A stretch of DNA of 64,000 bases from Viscum album. Taxonomy: Eukaryota; Streptophyta; Magnoliopsida; Santalales; Viscaceae. Position numbers and translations under genes: made by a program. The DNA lies in assembly GCA_963277665.1 (NCBI GenBank), contig OY728125.1:1709976889-1710040888 (forward strand), in the 5' to 3' direction. Shown piece after piece: positions 24,538 to 36,661 of the stretch. Every line of letters begins with the position of its first letter. The first letter of the stretch is position 1. The notes below the pieces were generated by a model, which was not told the DNA's origin, ran no database searches, and saw nothing but the letters and a program-made list of their open reading frames with translations.

Positions 24538-26418
24538 TTATTGGAGACTGATCTTTTTTCTAATCTTGTCGCTAATTTTGCGCTCTTGTGCTCTTATCTC
24601 GTTCCACATTTTGCCGATGAGACGCCCTCTAACTCTACTTGAGTAGCGGTCTGAAATCTCCTGAGCTTGCTGCATTAGGGTTTCATGGTCTTCATCAGAA
24701 CTGGAAGTTTGATCATCATCCTTTTTCTTCAATTCCTTCTTTCTTTGTTTCTTCTTTTGGCTTCTTGTTCGTGCTTGCTGCCACATGCAGTCCACTGCTT
24801 CAGATTTGTCATCCTCATTCCCTGCTGAAACAGTAACCTTCATCTTGGCAGTAGGAGAATCACAAAAAACTCCCCCCGAAGGATGCACAACACCTGCTGA
24901 AGGATCTGAGTCTCCTAGTACAGGAGAATAAATAGCAGTATTAGAAGAAACATTCAAATAATTTAAAGAAGTATCAGTGGGATCAACATCCCTGCATTGA
25001 ACAGCATGCAATTTATCCACCGAAGAGAGCATATTAGAGGTCTTCTCGGACCATTCCCCAACTTGGAGCTCCGAGCATCCTACAGTTTGAGACCTCACAT
25101 CAGCAGAAACACCAACCATCTTTTCCTTCATTTTGTCATTAGCATCATAGCTATCTTTAGGTGTCAAAGTCTGCAATGTAGCCACAACTACATTCTGTTT
25201 TTGTCCAGAATCAGATTCAGTTTGAAGACCCTGTTGCGAGTACTCTTGTGACCCCAAATCAGTGCTAATCACATCTGTGACAGTCTGCACAGTTCCCATA
25301 TTTCCAGAACCAACATTAAAATGAGCTGGACATTCAAAAACCGAAGATGATCTATCATCCTTCACAGCCCCATGCCTAGCATGCGGGGGTGAATGGGGTT
25401 CTCCCTATTCCACAATCTCAACCCAGTACTTCCTAATTAGATTACTTATCTTGTTAGAATTCAAAGGATTTTAAATGTCAGTTCATGGGACATCCCTTCT
25501 GTTAGAATCAGTAGGTAAAAGATCATTGTTCAGTTGATCCAAAATAACAGGGTTAGGCTTCAATCTATCAACTTTTCCACATGACTTAGAGTCATTCCCC
25601 TTAAGAGAGCATATTCTGCACATTATAGACTTCCTACATGAAGTAGCATCATGACCTAGAACCTTACACGCTTGAAAGAATCTAGGAACCCCCTAAAATT
25701 CAATTCTCAGCTCTAATTATTCATCATCCGTGGAAAGATAAACCCTATCAACAAGAGTTGAGCAGAGATCAATCTCAATAAGGCATCTAGCATAATGGTT
25801 GAATCTAGCCATTTCAGTTTCTATATCCATTCTAAAAGGAACTCCAATGGAAAGAGAAATATCATAAAGAATTCTAGGATTCCATAATATCCAATTGAGG
25901 CCAAAAATTTTGATCCATACCTGAGCTGAGGTGTTACCTAATTTAGAGGGGTTGAAACTCCTGTCCCATTCTCGGATGTGGAAAGCACCAGGCCTAAAAG
26001 AGATTGAACCGAAGCTCCAGGATCTGAGCATGAGATCTACAGAGGGGAATATTAAGTGATAATAACACCTTCCAAGAGAAACACACTGCCAATCTTCAAA
26101 ACCCCATATATCAACCAGTCTTCGTCGAAGATAATCAATTTTCCAGGGAATACTTCCCTTTGGAAGAATCAATCTTCCAATAATAGAGTGTTCCCCCAAT
26201 AGCATATGCTCAGCAACTGCAGTAGAATCTGCCTTGACATGGGCCACATATCCCCTTATTCGAATGCTCACAAAAGAACTCTTGAACTGAGAAAAGGACC
26301 TGCTAGCATTACTGACCTCGGGTATAATCAAACCTGGTTATCTAGAATCATCTCCAACCAAGCCTGAAGCATGAGCGTAGGAGTTGAATCTCCCAGGGAG
26401 AAGGAAACCGTCTGCCAT
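24538..26418 (-). pseudogene. LINE-type ORF1 (DUF4283, zinc knuckle), nearly full length, few stops
   Basis: This encodes a gag-like RNA-binding protein of an L1-like retrotransposon. The start chosen is the ATG at 26,416-26,418 (MADGFLLPGRF); an in-frame stop lies at 26,338-26,340. The DUF4283 domain spans about residues 40-215, with IRGYVAHVKADSTAVAEHML, IGRLILPKGSIPWK and AQVWIKIFGLNWILWNP. A stop at 25,717-25,719 is followed in the same frame by a zinc knuckle, FFQACKVLGHDATSC, whose first Cys is now Phe. A long Ser/Asp-rich linker and a Lys-rich tail (RTRSQKKKQRKKELKKKDDD) lead to KKISLQ and the terminal stop at 24,538-24,540. Everything stays in one frame over 626 codons, with only about five internal stops. 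It is the least decayed coding sequence in the window. Confidence 0.85.
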
Positions 26419-26500
26419 CGCAATGCTTCCTCAAAAACCCTAATCTTCAAGAGAGCTCAGGCGTCAGCTCGTCATTTCCCCTCCATTGGAATCTGATATT
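26419..26500 (-). other. Probable 5' untranslated region of the LINE-type ORF1
   Basis: Just upstream of the ORF1 ATG on the minus strand lies a short, relatively G+C-rich leader with GACGCCTGAGCTCTC and TAGGGTTTTTGAGG, as found before ORF1 in plant L1-like elements. Composition drops to the A+T-rich background beyond about 26,500. This suggests that the head of the element is preserved, unusual for LINEs, which are normally cut at the 5' end. Confidence 0.5.
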
Positions 26501-27048
26501 CTAATCTTATCTCTCTATGAAGGTTGTGTCATAGGTGAATTTAAATTCTTCGTATGATGGTCCAGTGAAATATTCATATGATCTGAAGGTTAATCAACCC
26601 CTTTCAACCAAGATTCATCTCTATTATATATATTTTTCAGATTTATAATTATATTTGTTTTCTTCTCATAATATTATGGGGAATATAACGTCTTCCTTTT
26701 TAGGAGTGAAATATTTATTCTATAGGGAATGACTCAAGAACTACAATCATTCCATCATCACATGGTTATCTCAATAACAATGTTCCAATTCACTGAATAT
26801 TGAATCATTAAATAGATATCTTCTACATGTTTATAGATTCAATATATGGTGCATCATTTTAATTGGTATGATATTTTTCTATATAATTTTCATTTCATAG
26901 TATATATTGTTAAATGAATGGGTCTTTAGATTTTTATCTTTTAAGCTAGGTACCTTGAGATTTCAAGACTAGGAACCATGGTTTGATCTAGATTAGTTGA
27001 AGAACCCAACAACCCAATCTCATATCAAGGTCATAGGCATGAATAAGT
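26501..27048. other. Unassigned intergenic sequence
   Basis: A+T-rich sequence with no recognisable coding frame, RNA gene or repeat relation to the rest of the window. It lies between the LINE 5' leader and a possible LTR start at 27,049. Confidence 0.4.
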
Positions 27049-27280
27049 TTTGTTACCATCCCAATTTTTTGTGGGATGCTTCATCTGTTATGGTAAATCA
27101 CATCAAGCTCGACACAGAGACTGAGCGGGTTAGATATGGGAACTTTTTTTTGAATTATTTCTGATTTTTTATCTCTTATCTCCTCTAATTGAAACTATTT
27201 ATTTAGAATATTATAAAATTAATTTTAAGTTATCTATTGAGTATGATCAGGTTCTGAGTTCTTCCATAAATTATTAGTGC
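27049..27280 (+). repeat. Possible truncated LTR start
   Basis: TGTTACCATCCC at about 27,049 is followed 13 bases later by the inverted GGGATG. Then comes a comparatively G+C-rich stretch with CACATCAAGCTCGACACAGA and GACTGAGCGGG. Ty3/gypsy LTRs of the Del/Tekay type often open with TGTTAC or TGTAAC plus such sequence, but no mate, polypurine tract or pol fragment is nearby. The right border is unclear, where gag of the next element fades. Confidence 0.25.
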
Positions 27281-27419
27281 ATTATACAAGTTAAATAAAA
27301 TTATAAATTCTATGGATTTATTGGGAAACATGTTGAAGTAACACCAAGATTCTAATACCAACTCATATAAAAAAATTAATTAGATAAATTTAAAACATCA
27401 ACACATTCTTATCCACCAT

Positions 27420-28270
27420 CTAAAAATAAATATTTATTTTCATCCTGATCTAGTTATTGTGCTTATTTGGGCTTTCTTTATTCTTTAATTATATGACTAG
27501 TTGTTCCAAAATTGTAACAAGTGGCCAATTTTTACCTAGACTTATACAAACTACATCTAAATTTCTTTTGGTTATAATTCATGACATTAACATTATGATA
27601 ATATTTCTTATTACCTCTATTATCAATTCTACCCCAACCACAAAAACTTTTTTCTTATGACTTAACCTTTTTTTATTATGAAGTTCAATATAAATGAACG
27701 ACAATTTTATCTATTCAAGAGTTTAGAACACATGGAAATATATCATAGTCACAAAATGTTTTAGTTATAAATTATCAATATAAATACATAGAATAATATT
27801 TTTATCTTTATTAATAATTGTAACATCAATGTTTGATAAATCAAGAATTATTTTATTGAATTCAACAAGGTGTCCTCTTAAAATAGTACATGGATTCCGT
27901 TTGAAGGTAAACTGTATATTTTTCGTATAAAGACTACCAACTAAGCATAAGTCATATACAATTTGTGTACTTTTAATGATATACCTACATAAAAATATTC
28001 AAATAAAACTTAAATTAAAACATTATCACCTAAACATAATAATAAAGGGAAATAGGCCTTTACAAAAAACATCAGTAACAATATCATGGTAGGTGGAAGA
28101 TTTCTTCCAATTGGAGGATAGAAATATAATTATTTTACTTGTTCTATAAAGTGAATCAATAATCCATTTCTATAAAATAAAGGCACTCATCTTGATTCTC
28201 TAAGTATTAATGTTATTATCAACATAGAGCTTTTCTATTTCATAACAAATAGGTTGAATTTCATTATCCA
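27420..28270 (-). pseudogene. Ty1/copia gag remnant with zinc knuckle
   Basis: Gag builds the virus-like particle of the element. On the minus strand, coding starts near 28,270 (MDNEIQPICYEIEKLYVDNN). The middle reads, in shifting frames, EKSFCGWGRIDNRGNKKYYH (about 27,610-27,665), the linker type of copia gags before the knuckle. The knuckle is LATCYNFGTTSHIIKE-RKPK near 27,470-27,535. It has the C-x2-C-x4-H-x4-C layout with the second Cys changed to Phe and the last lost to a stop. Frameshifts occur throughout. Confidence 0.75.
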
Positions 28271-28272
28271 TG

Positions 28273-28287
28273 AGATCAAATACCAAT
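28273..28287 (-). other. Primer-binding site of the small copia element
   Basis: On the minus strand the sequence right after the LTR end is ATTGGTATTTGATC. This is a two-mismatch version of the initiator-Met tRNA-complementary site used by most plant copia elements. It fixes the inner LTR border at about 28,288 and the minus-strand orientation. Confidence 0.75.
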
Positions 28288-29250
28288 TATTAGGGAAAAT
28301 GATGAAGTGTATTCCCTTAAAAATAGCCGAGTATCTATTGGATATGTAATAAATATATATTAGGTTCGTGTAAATAAGTAAAACAAAAATAAATAGAGTA
28401 CACGATTATCTAAGATATATTAGACCAATTTAGTCAAACATGTATGGAAAAACACCATTGAATCATATAATTTATTAAGATAAAGGAAATGAAATATAAG
28501 TAAGTTGATCAATACAAAAAATATCAATATCATAAGAAACAAATCAATATAATTGAATAAATATTAAAATCAATAATTAAACCTCACAATCCATCCAACT
28601 TTCCACTAACTGGTTTCCCTCTAATGATGATTCAAATGAGGTTGATTTTTCTTATGGATATAAAATCATGAAAAAAATGGTTCCTCATGATATAAAGATC
28701 TCTACAAAAAATCTTCATCGATATTGAGTCTTCAATGAACTGAGGGAACTAAAATATTGGTCACGCTGGAGGTAGCTGATAAACACCTCTCTTTGATCTC
28801 TCTCTTAGGGTTGCATAAGGGGTTGACTGTATGAATCAATTTCTATAATATTTAAATTTGGATGGGAAAATAAATCACTCAGTAGTAAATAGATTTCAAT
28901 GGATTCAAAAAATCAAATGAAATGCCATTATAATAAATATTGAACTTTAATAACCTATATGGGGATAAAACAAAATATCCACATAAATTTTAAATAAGTT
29001 ACACTATATAAGGGTAAAAAATAAACCCCATCACATGAAGGTAAACTAGACTAACAATTTGAAGTGAATTGTTCATCCCAAAACAAGATAATGGTGAAAC
29101 TAATGTGTGTAAATGTGACATAAACTTCCCCATGTAAGGGTTATCATTTTTCATATGTAAAGATGAACTTCTTGCATGTAATGATCACAGAAAAAACCCC
29201 ATGTATGGGTAGAAAAATCTAAGATAAAAGGGGATAAAACAAGAAATTGA
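28288..29250 (-). repeat. 5' LTR of the small copia element
   Basis: It begins next to the primer site (minus-strand end CCCTAATA, from an expected ...CA). In minus-strand sense a TATA-like ATATTATAGAAATTG near 28,840 is followed by a leader with CAACCCTAAGAGAGAG, a usual copia R-region layout. Upstream, at about 28,960-29,220, several CCCCAT...GGGTA-type short motifs recur. The outer end is not marked by a clear TG, so 29,250 is where satellite homology takes over. Confidence 0.55.
28838..28856 (-). promoter_or_regulatory. TATA-like promoter element in the copia LTR
   Basis: TTAAATATTATAGAAATTGA on the minus strand lies about 50 bases upstream of the CAACCCTAAGAGAGAG leader. This matches the spacing of LTR promoters. 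Activity is doubtful given the decay. Confidence 0.3.
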
Positions 29251-29252
29251 CC

Positions 29253-30861
29253 TCTAATTCCCATTAAATTATGGAAAATAAATATTTTAGTGATTTATGA
29301 TATGTATGAACTAATTTTATATTAATATGAGTTTTCATTTTTTTTGATATGTTTTGAATTTCACTTTTAGTGTTTTAGACCACTAAAACATGCATGTAAC
29401 TATGAAAAGAATTGAAAATGGACTTATATTGATGTTAAATCTTAAATAAATATTTTCATATTTATTTAGAATGTCTAAAATTAAAAAAAATCAATCCAAT
29501 GTGAATGGTTATCGAAATTACCAAATAGGTAGTTTTAAAATATTTAATAGACTTTAAAAACATACACCATGTGGTAGAATCATAGAAAACGAATTCCAAC
29601 TTTTATGAAGTCATAAGAAATCAACCATATATTGATTTTTTAATTATATGAACTAATAACTTATAAATCTATTTTTTTGTAAGATTTTAAAAAATATTGT
29701 TATAAAACATTCAAAAATACCAATAATAATAAAAACTAGATGAAATAAGCTCAAAATGATGTTAAGTCGTAGTCAAATTGTCTTTGAATTATTATTGATG
29801 TATATAAGTTTTTTTCACATCAATAAGACATGTGATATGTTTGTAATGTTAGAATTGGTAGGTTTTAATGATTTGATAGTCATTAAAAACACGAATATGT
29901 AGTTTGAAACCAATAAAAATAAAACTAACTAACATAAAATCATACTATAACAAAATTATAATGATTTTTGAAATATTGGAATTGAACCCTTATCAATATA
30001 AGTTTTTGTTTTCTTAGGATTACTAAAGACACATTTTCAATATTTTGAAGCACTAAAACATAAGAGTAATGATCAAAACCACAAAAATCAAACTCTTATT
30101 AACATAAAATAATTAGAAAGTTTATTTGGATTATTTATGAAATTTATAAATAGATTAAACATAAATATAACATGTTGTGTGCTCATAATTATTGAATAAT
30201 ATATATTTAATTATTTTTTTGTCTTTAAGAATATGCATATGGGGTCAAAAAAATAAAAAACCCCTCTGATTTCCGTAAACTCATATCAAAACAATAATTA
30301 ATTTATGTTTCTTTAAGTAGGTAATAACACCATGTCAACCTGACTAGTATTTTTCTCAGGATAATCGCAAACATATTTATAGTGTTTTAAAACAAAAAAA
30401 ACATATATACGATGGTCAAACCTCGAGAAATGGCCTTGTGTTGATGTGTAATTATATAATGTAATTATATTTGAATTATTTTTGATGGGTAAAAGTACAA
30501 TACATATAAATATGTTGTGTAATATGCTCAGACTGACTAAATAAGCAATTTTTAATGATTTGGTAGTCATAAAAAAATGTATAAGGGGGTGAAAACCAAG
30601 AAAATGACATTATATTTCCTAGAAATCATATAAATACATTTTGTATTTTTATTTGAAATATACGAACAAATGCTACATCCATCCATGTTTTTTTATCAGT
30701 ATGATCAAAATCCATTTTTCGTGTTTTAAAATAAAAGAACTTATGTGTAATGATCAAAGTTATAGAAAATGACCTTGGATTGATCTGAAATCATAGGAAA
30801 CCAATATTTAAATTATTTATGAAATTTATAAGAAGATTTAATGTTAACATGATGTGTGATA
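29253..30861 (-). repeat. ~168-bp tandem satellite, about 9.6 copies
   Basis: A degenerate unit recurs with anchors near 29,258, 29,425, 29,590, 29,757, 29,925, 30,095, 30,261, 30,430, 30,604 and 30,770. The anchor resembles AAAATGACCTTATATTGATG followed by a variant of AAATCATAGAAA, ATTTGAATTATTTATGAAAT and then ACATGTTGTGTAATATG. Spacing is 165-174. The array ends abruptly in mid-monomer at 30,861, where an LTR begins. Monomer length is in the range of nucleosome-sized centromeric or heterochromatic satellites, but a centromeric role is not shown. The open frame at 30,313-30,570 is chance. Confidence 0.85.
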
Positions 30862-33800
30862 TGGGGTTTACCAAAAAAATAAACACGTTTATTTCATTAT
30901 TTTGCATGAATAGTCATCCCATTCACAGGTAGTCTCACAAACATGAGAACCAAAGGTTTAATGCCTTGGAAAATAAATTTTAAATGCAGGTTATTTTATA
31001 AAAAATGTGAAAATTTCATTATAATCAAACCATAAAAGACTCCCTTTTAAACATATTATGGTTTATACTCATCATCATAACCTGGGGAATGGAAACATAG
31101 GAAAGCAGTGAGAACTAATGCTTAGTAAGGGAAATATTCATCAACATGTCATCATGGATAAGATAATATGAAAATGATAAAACATTCTCAGCTTAAAATA
31201 TCGTATTAAAATGAACTTGTAACAAAAATAGTTGTTTATAATCTAACGTAATAATATATGTAAAAAAAAAAGAAAACATATACTATGGAATAAAATTGTG
31301 TAATCCTTACATAATAAAATTGGTCCACAGAGCATAATCATATGTATAAAGATATGTCATGACATGTAAATGAAGTATAAAAGAAAAAATATAGCTCTAA
31401 TATATATGTGTAAATAATAAAATAGTGGAGTGGGAGTCATTTCCCATTTCCCATAACATGGTGGAGCATGATTCACTACTATATTCTCATAGTGGACAAG
31501 TCATCACTACTCGATTCCAAAAATGTAGTGGAATGGGTATCACTTCTCAATTACCATAGTGGAGAGATAATAAATACGTGATTCTCATAATTTTATAATG
31601 ATATATAAATATTTAATCAATTAATTAAAGAGTGACATAGGACCCTATCATTTATCATCCATACATATTTTTTCCACTTGAAAACTATCATTAATCACCC
31701 CATAATAAACCAATTGAAATAAAAAATAGTTTTCATAAAATTTCAAGATGGGACCAGAAAAATTATATCAAGAATTTAAATAATTTGTACCAAAAACTAA
31801 ATATCCCTAAAATACTATTTCTTAATAACATTTATAGAGTTATTCATGAAAACTAATTTTCAAAAGAATAAAAAATTTTGTGATAAAGATGAAATGGTAG
31901 TGAAATCATAAATTTTTTTTAGAAAATGTTTTTATCTTTTCTTTAATGTATGAAGTTATAGTCACATTTAATGTCATTTCAAGAAAGGTTAATTTTTGAT
32001 AAATTAAAAAGAATTAATTTTAAAAATCATTATTTGAGAATAAATATCAATAATGTATCCCTGAATATACATAAAGGATTCGAGAAGGTAATGTGAAAAC
32101 ATTTCTGAAAACATTTAATTTAAATATGAATCTTCATTATTAGTGACTTGAAAAATACATCAATGTTTTAATAAAATGCAATGAATTCATTTTAAAAATA
32201 TTAATTATGAAAAAATAGATCCATTAAATTTCATAAATGTTAACAAATGAAATGCGGAGTGAAAGATATAAAAATTTATTTTTCAAGTATGGAAAAATGT
32301 TTTGAAATACCTTTATTGAAAACCCACATTATAAAAATAGTAATGAAACATAATATTAAAAATATTAATATTAAAATATTAATTTCCTCACTGATAAAAC
32401 AAAAATATATTTAAAAATATAAAATATCACTTTAGAAGGCAAGTAAATTATGTAAAAGGAGTGGAAACCATCTTAAAAGATAATTGGAATTATTATAAAT
32501 TATGATATACTTTTTATGGTTAAGAAATTCATCAACGAGGAATATTTGAAACAAAAAAGGTAGTTTTCTATTGATTGAAAGAGAATTTACCATGAAATAA
32601 ACCTTTATGGGGGATGAATTTAATATTAGAATAAATAATTTCAATAATAATCAATAAAACTCAATAAAGGGATTGTAGTTTACAAACACCCATATATTTT
32701 TGTTATCATTCGAATTGAAGGAAATTTAAAATAAAGACCATAATTTAGATATTCAAAACACATAAATTTCCTGAATATTGATAAATAAATTAATTATAAA
32801 TTAATCTCAACATTTCAAGGATTTTATGGTGTATAATAAGAATTATGACTCAAGAAATTAAATTTTACACAAATAACATTCATATAAAAATTATTGACTT
32901 CCACTTAATCACATGAATATTCGATATAGAAAAAATTACTAATAACCTATTTTATAAATTTATTATTATCTATATCCTTTTATAAAAATTAATTATAATA
33001 ATTCTATATATGTATATTAGAAATTTATTCATTTTTTTCAATATAGGGTGTGAGTAATCTTGTTTGTTTAAAACTAATTTCATAATCATAGTGTTATTAT
33101 TCATTCCTCTCCAAAATATCATCATTAACAAATAATAAAAGGTAATAGAATAGGTTATAATTAATTATTTTGAATTTATAATTTCATTATATGGATGTTT
33201 TGGTTATGGTAATTGTATATGAAATTGGCGACAAACATGTTTTGGAGATTTTCAATAATGAATGATATTATCATAATTAATGATTTTAATACTAACATTA
33301 CCAATAAAAAACCAAAAATAAGTATTTATTTTCAAATTTATATCTTATATTTTCATTAATTTTGTTCTCATAGTCATCCAGGGTATTATTTTATATCATT
33401 GGTGATTTTAGTGGTTACACCAGCCCAAATAAGAACATACCATAATTAATGGATGATTATGGCTATGAATATGGATTATTCTAAAATAATATAAATATTA
33501 TAGAGTCATAGAGATATTATTTAGAATATTTTAGTTTTTTCATTCCTATTTGATAATATTTTGATAAATAAGAATGAAATAATATAAAAAAATTATATAT
33601 GGAACTTAATGGAGGTAGTAGTGTACACAATACACATGAACTTTTTAATATTTTGAAGAAGTATAGGGAAAGAAGGCTGATTGTAGTTTTTTATTTAATA
33701 ATCATAATTATAAAATATATATATCATATTTATTCTTCAAATAAACCCTCAAAATCAGTTTAGAGAGTCATTTGAGAAAAGGGTAAGTCATTGCTTCATG

Positions 33801-35482
33801 GAGGTCGTAGTCCACACAACATGCGAATGTCAAATTTGTTTCATAATTAAAAAGGGAAAGTATGGTTAATAGTTATTAATATAGCATAATTACATAAATT
33901 ATAAAAGCAATATTGATTTAATGATAAATTAATTATTAAAATATAATTTAAATGTTTTGATAAAAATGAAAATAAGTTAGGAAAATTAAGCACTCACATT
34001 TAAATCCTTGTGTTTTCATAGGATTCCACAAAAATGTAGGTCCTAATGAAATTTATTATGATGATATGATTAAGGAAAATGATGGGTATTATCAATGATG
34101 TAAAATTGTATAGTTTAATGTATAAACCTAATTCTATGATTGGTCTTGAAGGGTCGGTGATAGGCTGCGTTTATAAGTGGTGAGAATAACATTTTTTTTA
34201 AAATATTTCAACTTTTCAAAAAGAGAGCACATGTTTGACATGTTAAGATGAATAAAAAATGGATAATAATATATTTTGGTATGATATAGGTTCTATAATA
34301 CCGTATCAATTCATTTGAAACATGTTTGATTCATGTTTATAATTTATTTACAATATGAATTTCCATTTTTACTACTTTTTGTTCTACCATGGTAACTAAA
34401 TTCTTCCTAAGTAATTTACTTTTTATGCATAAAAATAAAATGGAAATTATTAAATAAATTGGACCTGATAATTAAAAATATGAAATTAATTTTATCATAA
34501 AAATATTATTTGTATTAAAAATATAAATTTACTAGTAGTTTATGTAAATCGTAATAACCGATTTTCATAAAATTTCATTTTTAAAATTTAATTTTTTTTA
34601 GAAATAAATAATAAATGACATTTATTTTAATGATTTAAAGTGAATGAATTTAAAACAAATAATATTTTTTGTCTTTAAATGCAATCCAATATATAATTAT
34701 ATAAAAATAAAATTTAATTAAAAGAAAATAAGAAAAACACTTTTCATTGAAAAACATTCGTGAGCTATTAAATATATATTTTCTAAATTCATATTAGTAT
34801 TTATAAATGTGAAGAATTAATTATTAGATAAATTTTTTATTCTAAAAACAAAAATTTATAAGTTTTTATTTCTTTATTAATTCATTTTATATTTATGAAC
34901 GCTATAATTTAGTAAAAACGATATTTTAAACTATTCATAAAAAAATAAATTATTTTTGAAAAATATAAAAAATTAATATATATATAATTTTGATATGTGG
35001 AATTAAAAATTGAAGTTAATTTTATAAACTTCAGATTCTACAATTTATAAATTTATATTTTAAAATAAAATTAAAATATTAAAAAAACTTCATTTATTGA
35101 AAATTGGCATTTTAAAACATTAAGTGTTCTTAATATTATTTAATATCCATTTAAAATATATATAATGACAAAATATTATTCCATATATTGTAATTATTAT
35201 ATTATCAAAATAGTAAATAATTGTTCGATTTGATATAATAAAACATCAAATAATTATTATTGGAATAACAATTAAATCATATTAATTACTTATCCCTTAA
35301 ACATATGAAATTTTAAATTATTAATACCTTATAATTTACAAGAGTTTTTATTCGAATTGTAATTTATTAATAATGGTCATCAATTATTTCATGTATGGTT
35401 TTGGTTTGGTGTTTTTTTAGAAAAATATATTGAACATATTATTAATATTGAAAAATATATTCCAAAATATCATGGTGTTACA
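30862..35482 (-). repeat. LTR A (3' LTR of element A-B), about 4.6 kb
   Basis: On the minus strand it starts TGTAACACCATGATATTTTG (35,482 downward) and ends GGTAAACCCCA (30,862). The start is nearly the same as that of the plus-strand solo LTR at 38,841. It shares with LTRs B, C and D the blocks GGGAATGGAAACATAGGAAAG (near 31,085), a C-A-T-A-A-C-A-T-G-G-T-G-G-A-G block near 31,455 and the TACCATGGTAACTA block near 34,388. A minus-strand TATA-like CTTATAAACGCAG lies near 34,168. Two ~185-bp subrepeats sit at 33,600-33,840. No gene is present. Confidence 0.85.
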
Positions 35483-36661
35483 TTATACCCATTAAATAAA
35501 CTACATCCATGCAATTTTAACTATCACATAACAATGAAAATAAAAAATGGTGTCCAAAAGATATTCATCACCCCAAGTATATTTTTTGGAGAAATATCAA
35601 CCTTCTAAATATAGAGAAAATATTATTTCTTGAAAATTGAATTATTCTTGATGTTGATTTTTTCTCTGATCATTTGAGATAAATATCCCTCATGATTAAG
35701 TATCATAACTCCTATAATAGAATTAGTTTTTTATTAAATATAATAATCATACTTACATTTATGGATAATCATATGTTTTTAAAATGATATTTCTCTATTT
35801 TATTAATTGATATTATCTCTATGTGAAGATAGAAAATGAATTTCCAAAATCTCATTAAATTCATCTAAATAAAAGATAATATGAATTTCATGAATCATAA
35901 TCCAAAAAAACTTGAAATAGATTAACACACCTTGGATAAAATAATGATACCACCATAAGTTTTTCATTTTTAATTCAATAGATAATTATTGATGGAAGAT
36001 ACATTATATAATACATATACAAATAAATATTGAATAATACCTAGCACCACTTAATTATAATTATTTTCATTGAAAATATTATTTGTATTTGAGTTCCCTT
36101 TTTCTCTTGTTTTAGGGGGTTATTGGGGTCTATTATCCTTATTTTACATTGAATTAAGGAATAAATTTACCTAATTTCCAAACTCATTATATTTTGATAA
36201 TTTTACATTCTTCTCAGTCATTTAATTAATCAATATATTCTCCCTATATCAGTTATCATGAGCTCTATGACAAATACTTCCACACATGATCCATTTTTCT
36301 ATACCTTTGGGACATTCCCTTGGGTTGTTCTTCTGATATTTTTAACATGTGAGTACTTGAATCTTCTTTCCTTCATCATCTTCACTACCTTTTCATATAT
36401 AAAATTCCATAATTATCTTCATTGGCGTGTTCATATTTTTGGAATGATTAATGTTATTATTTACAATTAGATATATTTGGGTGAGAATAACAATATATTT
36501 TTTAACAACATCTTTTATAAAAATTTTATTATTATTATTATTACAATTATTGTATTTTCCATCTTGTTTTCTCCTAAATCAATCCATTTATAAAATTTAA
36601 ATAAGTTAATGTAATGTGTGAAAAATTAACAACAAAAGGGAAATATTATAAGATCATAAAT
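35483..36661 (-). pseudogene. Interior of element A-B: gag zinc-knuckle remnant and polypurine tract
   Basis: On the minus strand, 36,345 to 36,240 reads YQKNNPRECPKGIEKWIMCG and CHRAHDN, a zinc-knuckle region that aligns at DNA level with the same part of element C-D near 59.1 kb. About 0.75 kb further the sequence ends in a degraded tract AATGGGTATAA next to the LTR. No integrase or RT block lies between gag and this tract. The element is therefore either an internally deleted derivative or belongs to a gag-only non-autonomous lineage. A 70-codon open frame on the opposite strand (36,258-36,470) is antisense to gag. Confidence 0.65.

Larger units (their letters stand above)
27281..29250 (-). 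mobile_element. Ty1/copia LTR retrotransposon, 5' part only
   Basis: In minus-strand sense this is a 5' LTR (to about 28,288), a primer-binding site and a gag ending in a zinc knuckle, after which the element fades near 27.3-27.4 kb. No protease, integrase or reverse transcriptase was found. The gag type differs from that of the larger copia element at 36.7-50.1 kb. The far border of the LTR abuts the ~168-bp satellite and is not precisely placed. Confidence 0.75.

Noticed and set aside
24639..25251. Plus-strand open frames over the LINE ORF1
   Set aside because: They are antisense shadows of the minus-strand ORF1, which has domain support.
29253..30861. Tandem ~168-bp unit as tRNA or 5S rRNA gene cluster
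   Set aside because: No A/B-box promoter arrangement, no clover-leaf-forming segment and no 5S-like sequence were recognised; the unit is too A+T-rich.
36258..36470. 70-codon plus-strand frame, hydrophobic
   Set aside because: The minus strand here aligns with the gag zinc-knuckle region of element C-D; the plus frame is its shadow.
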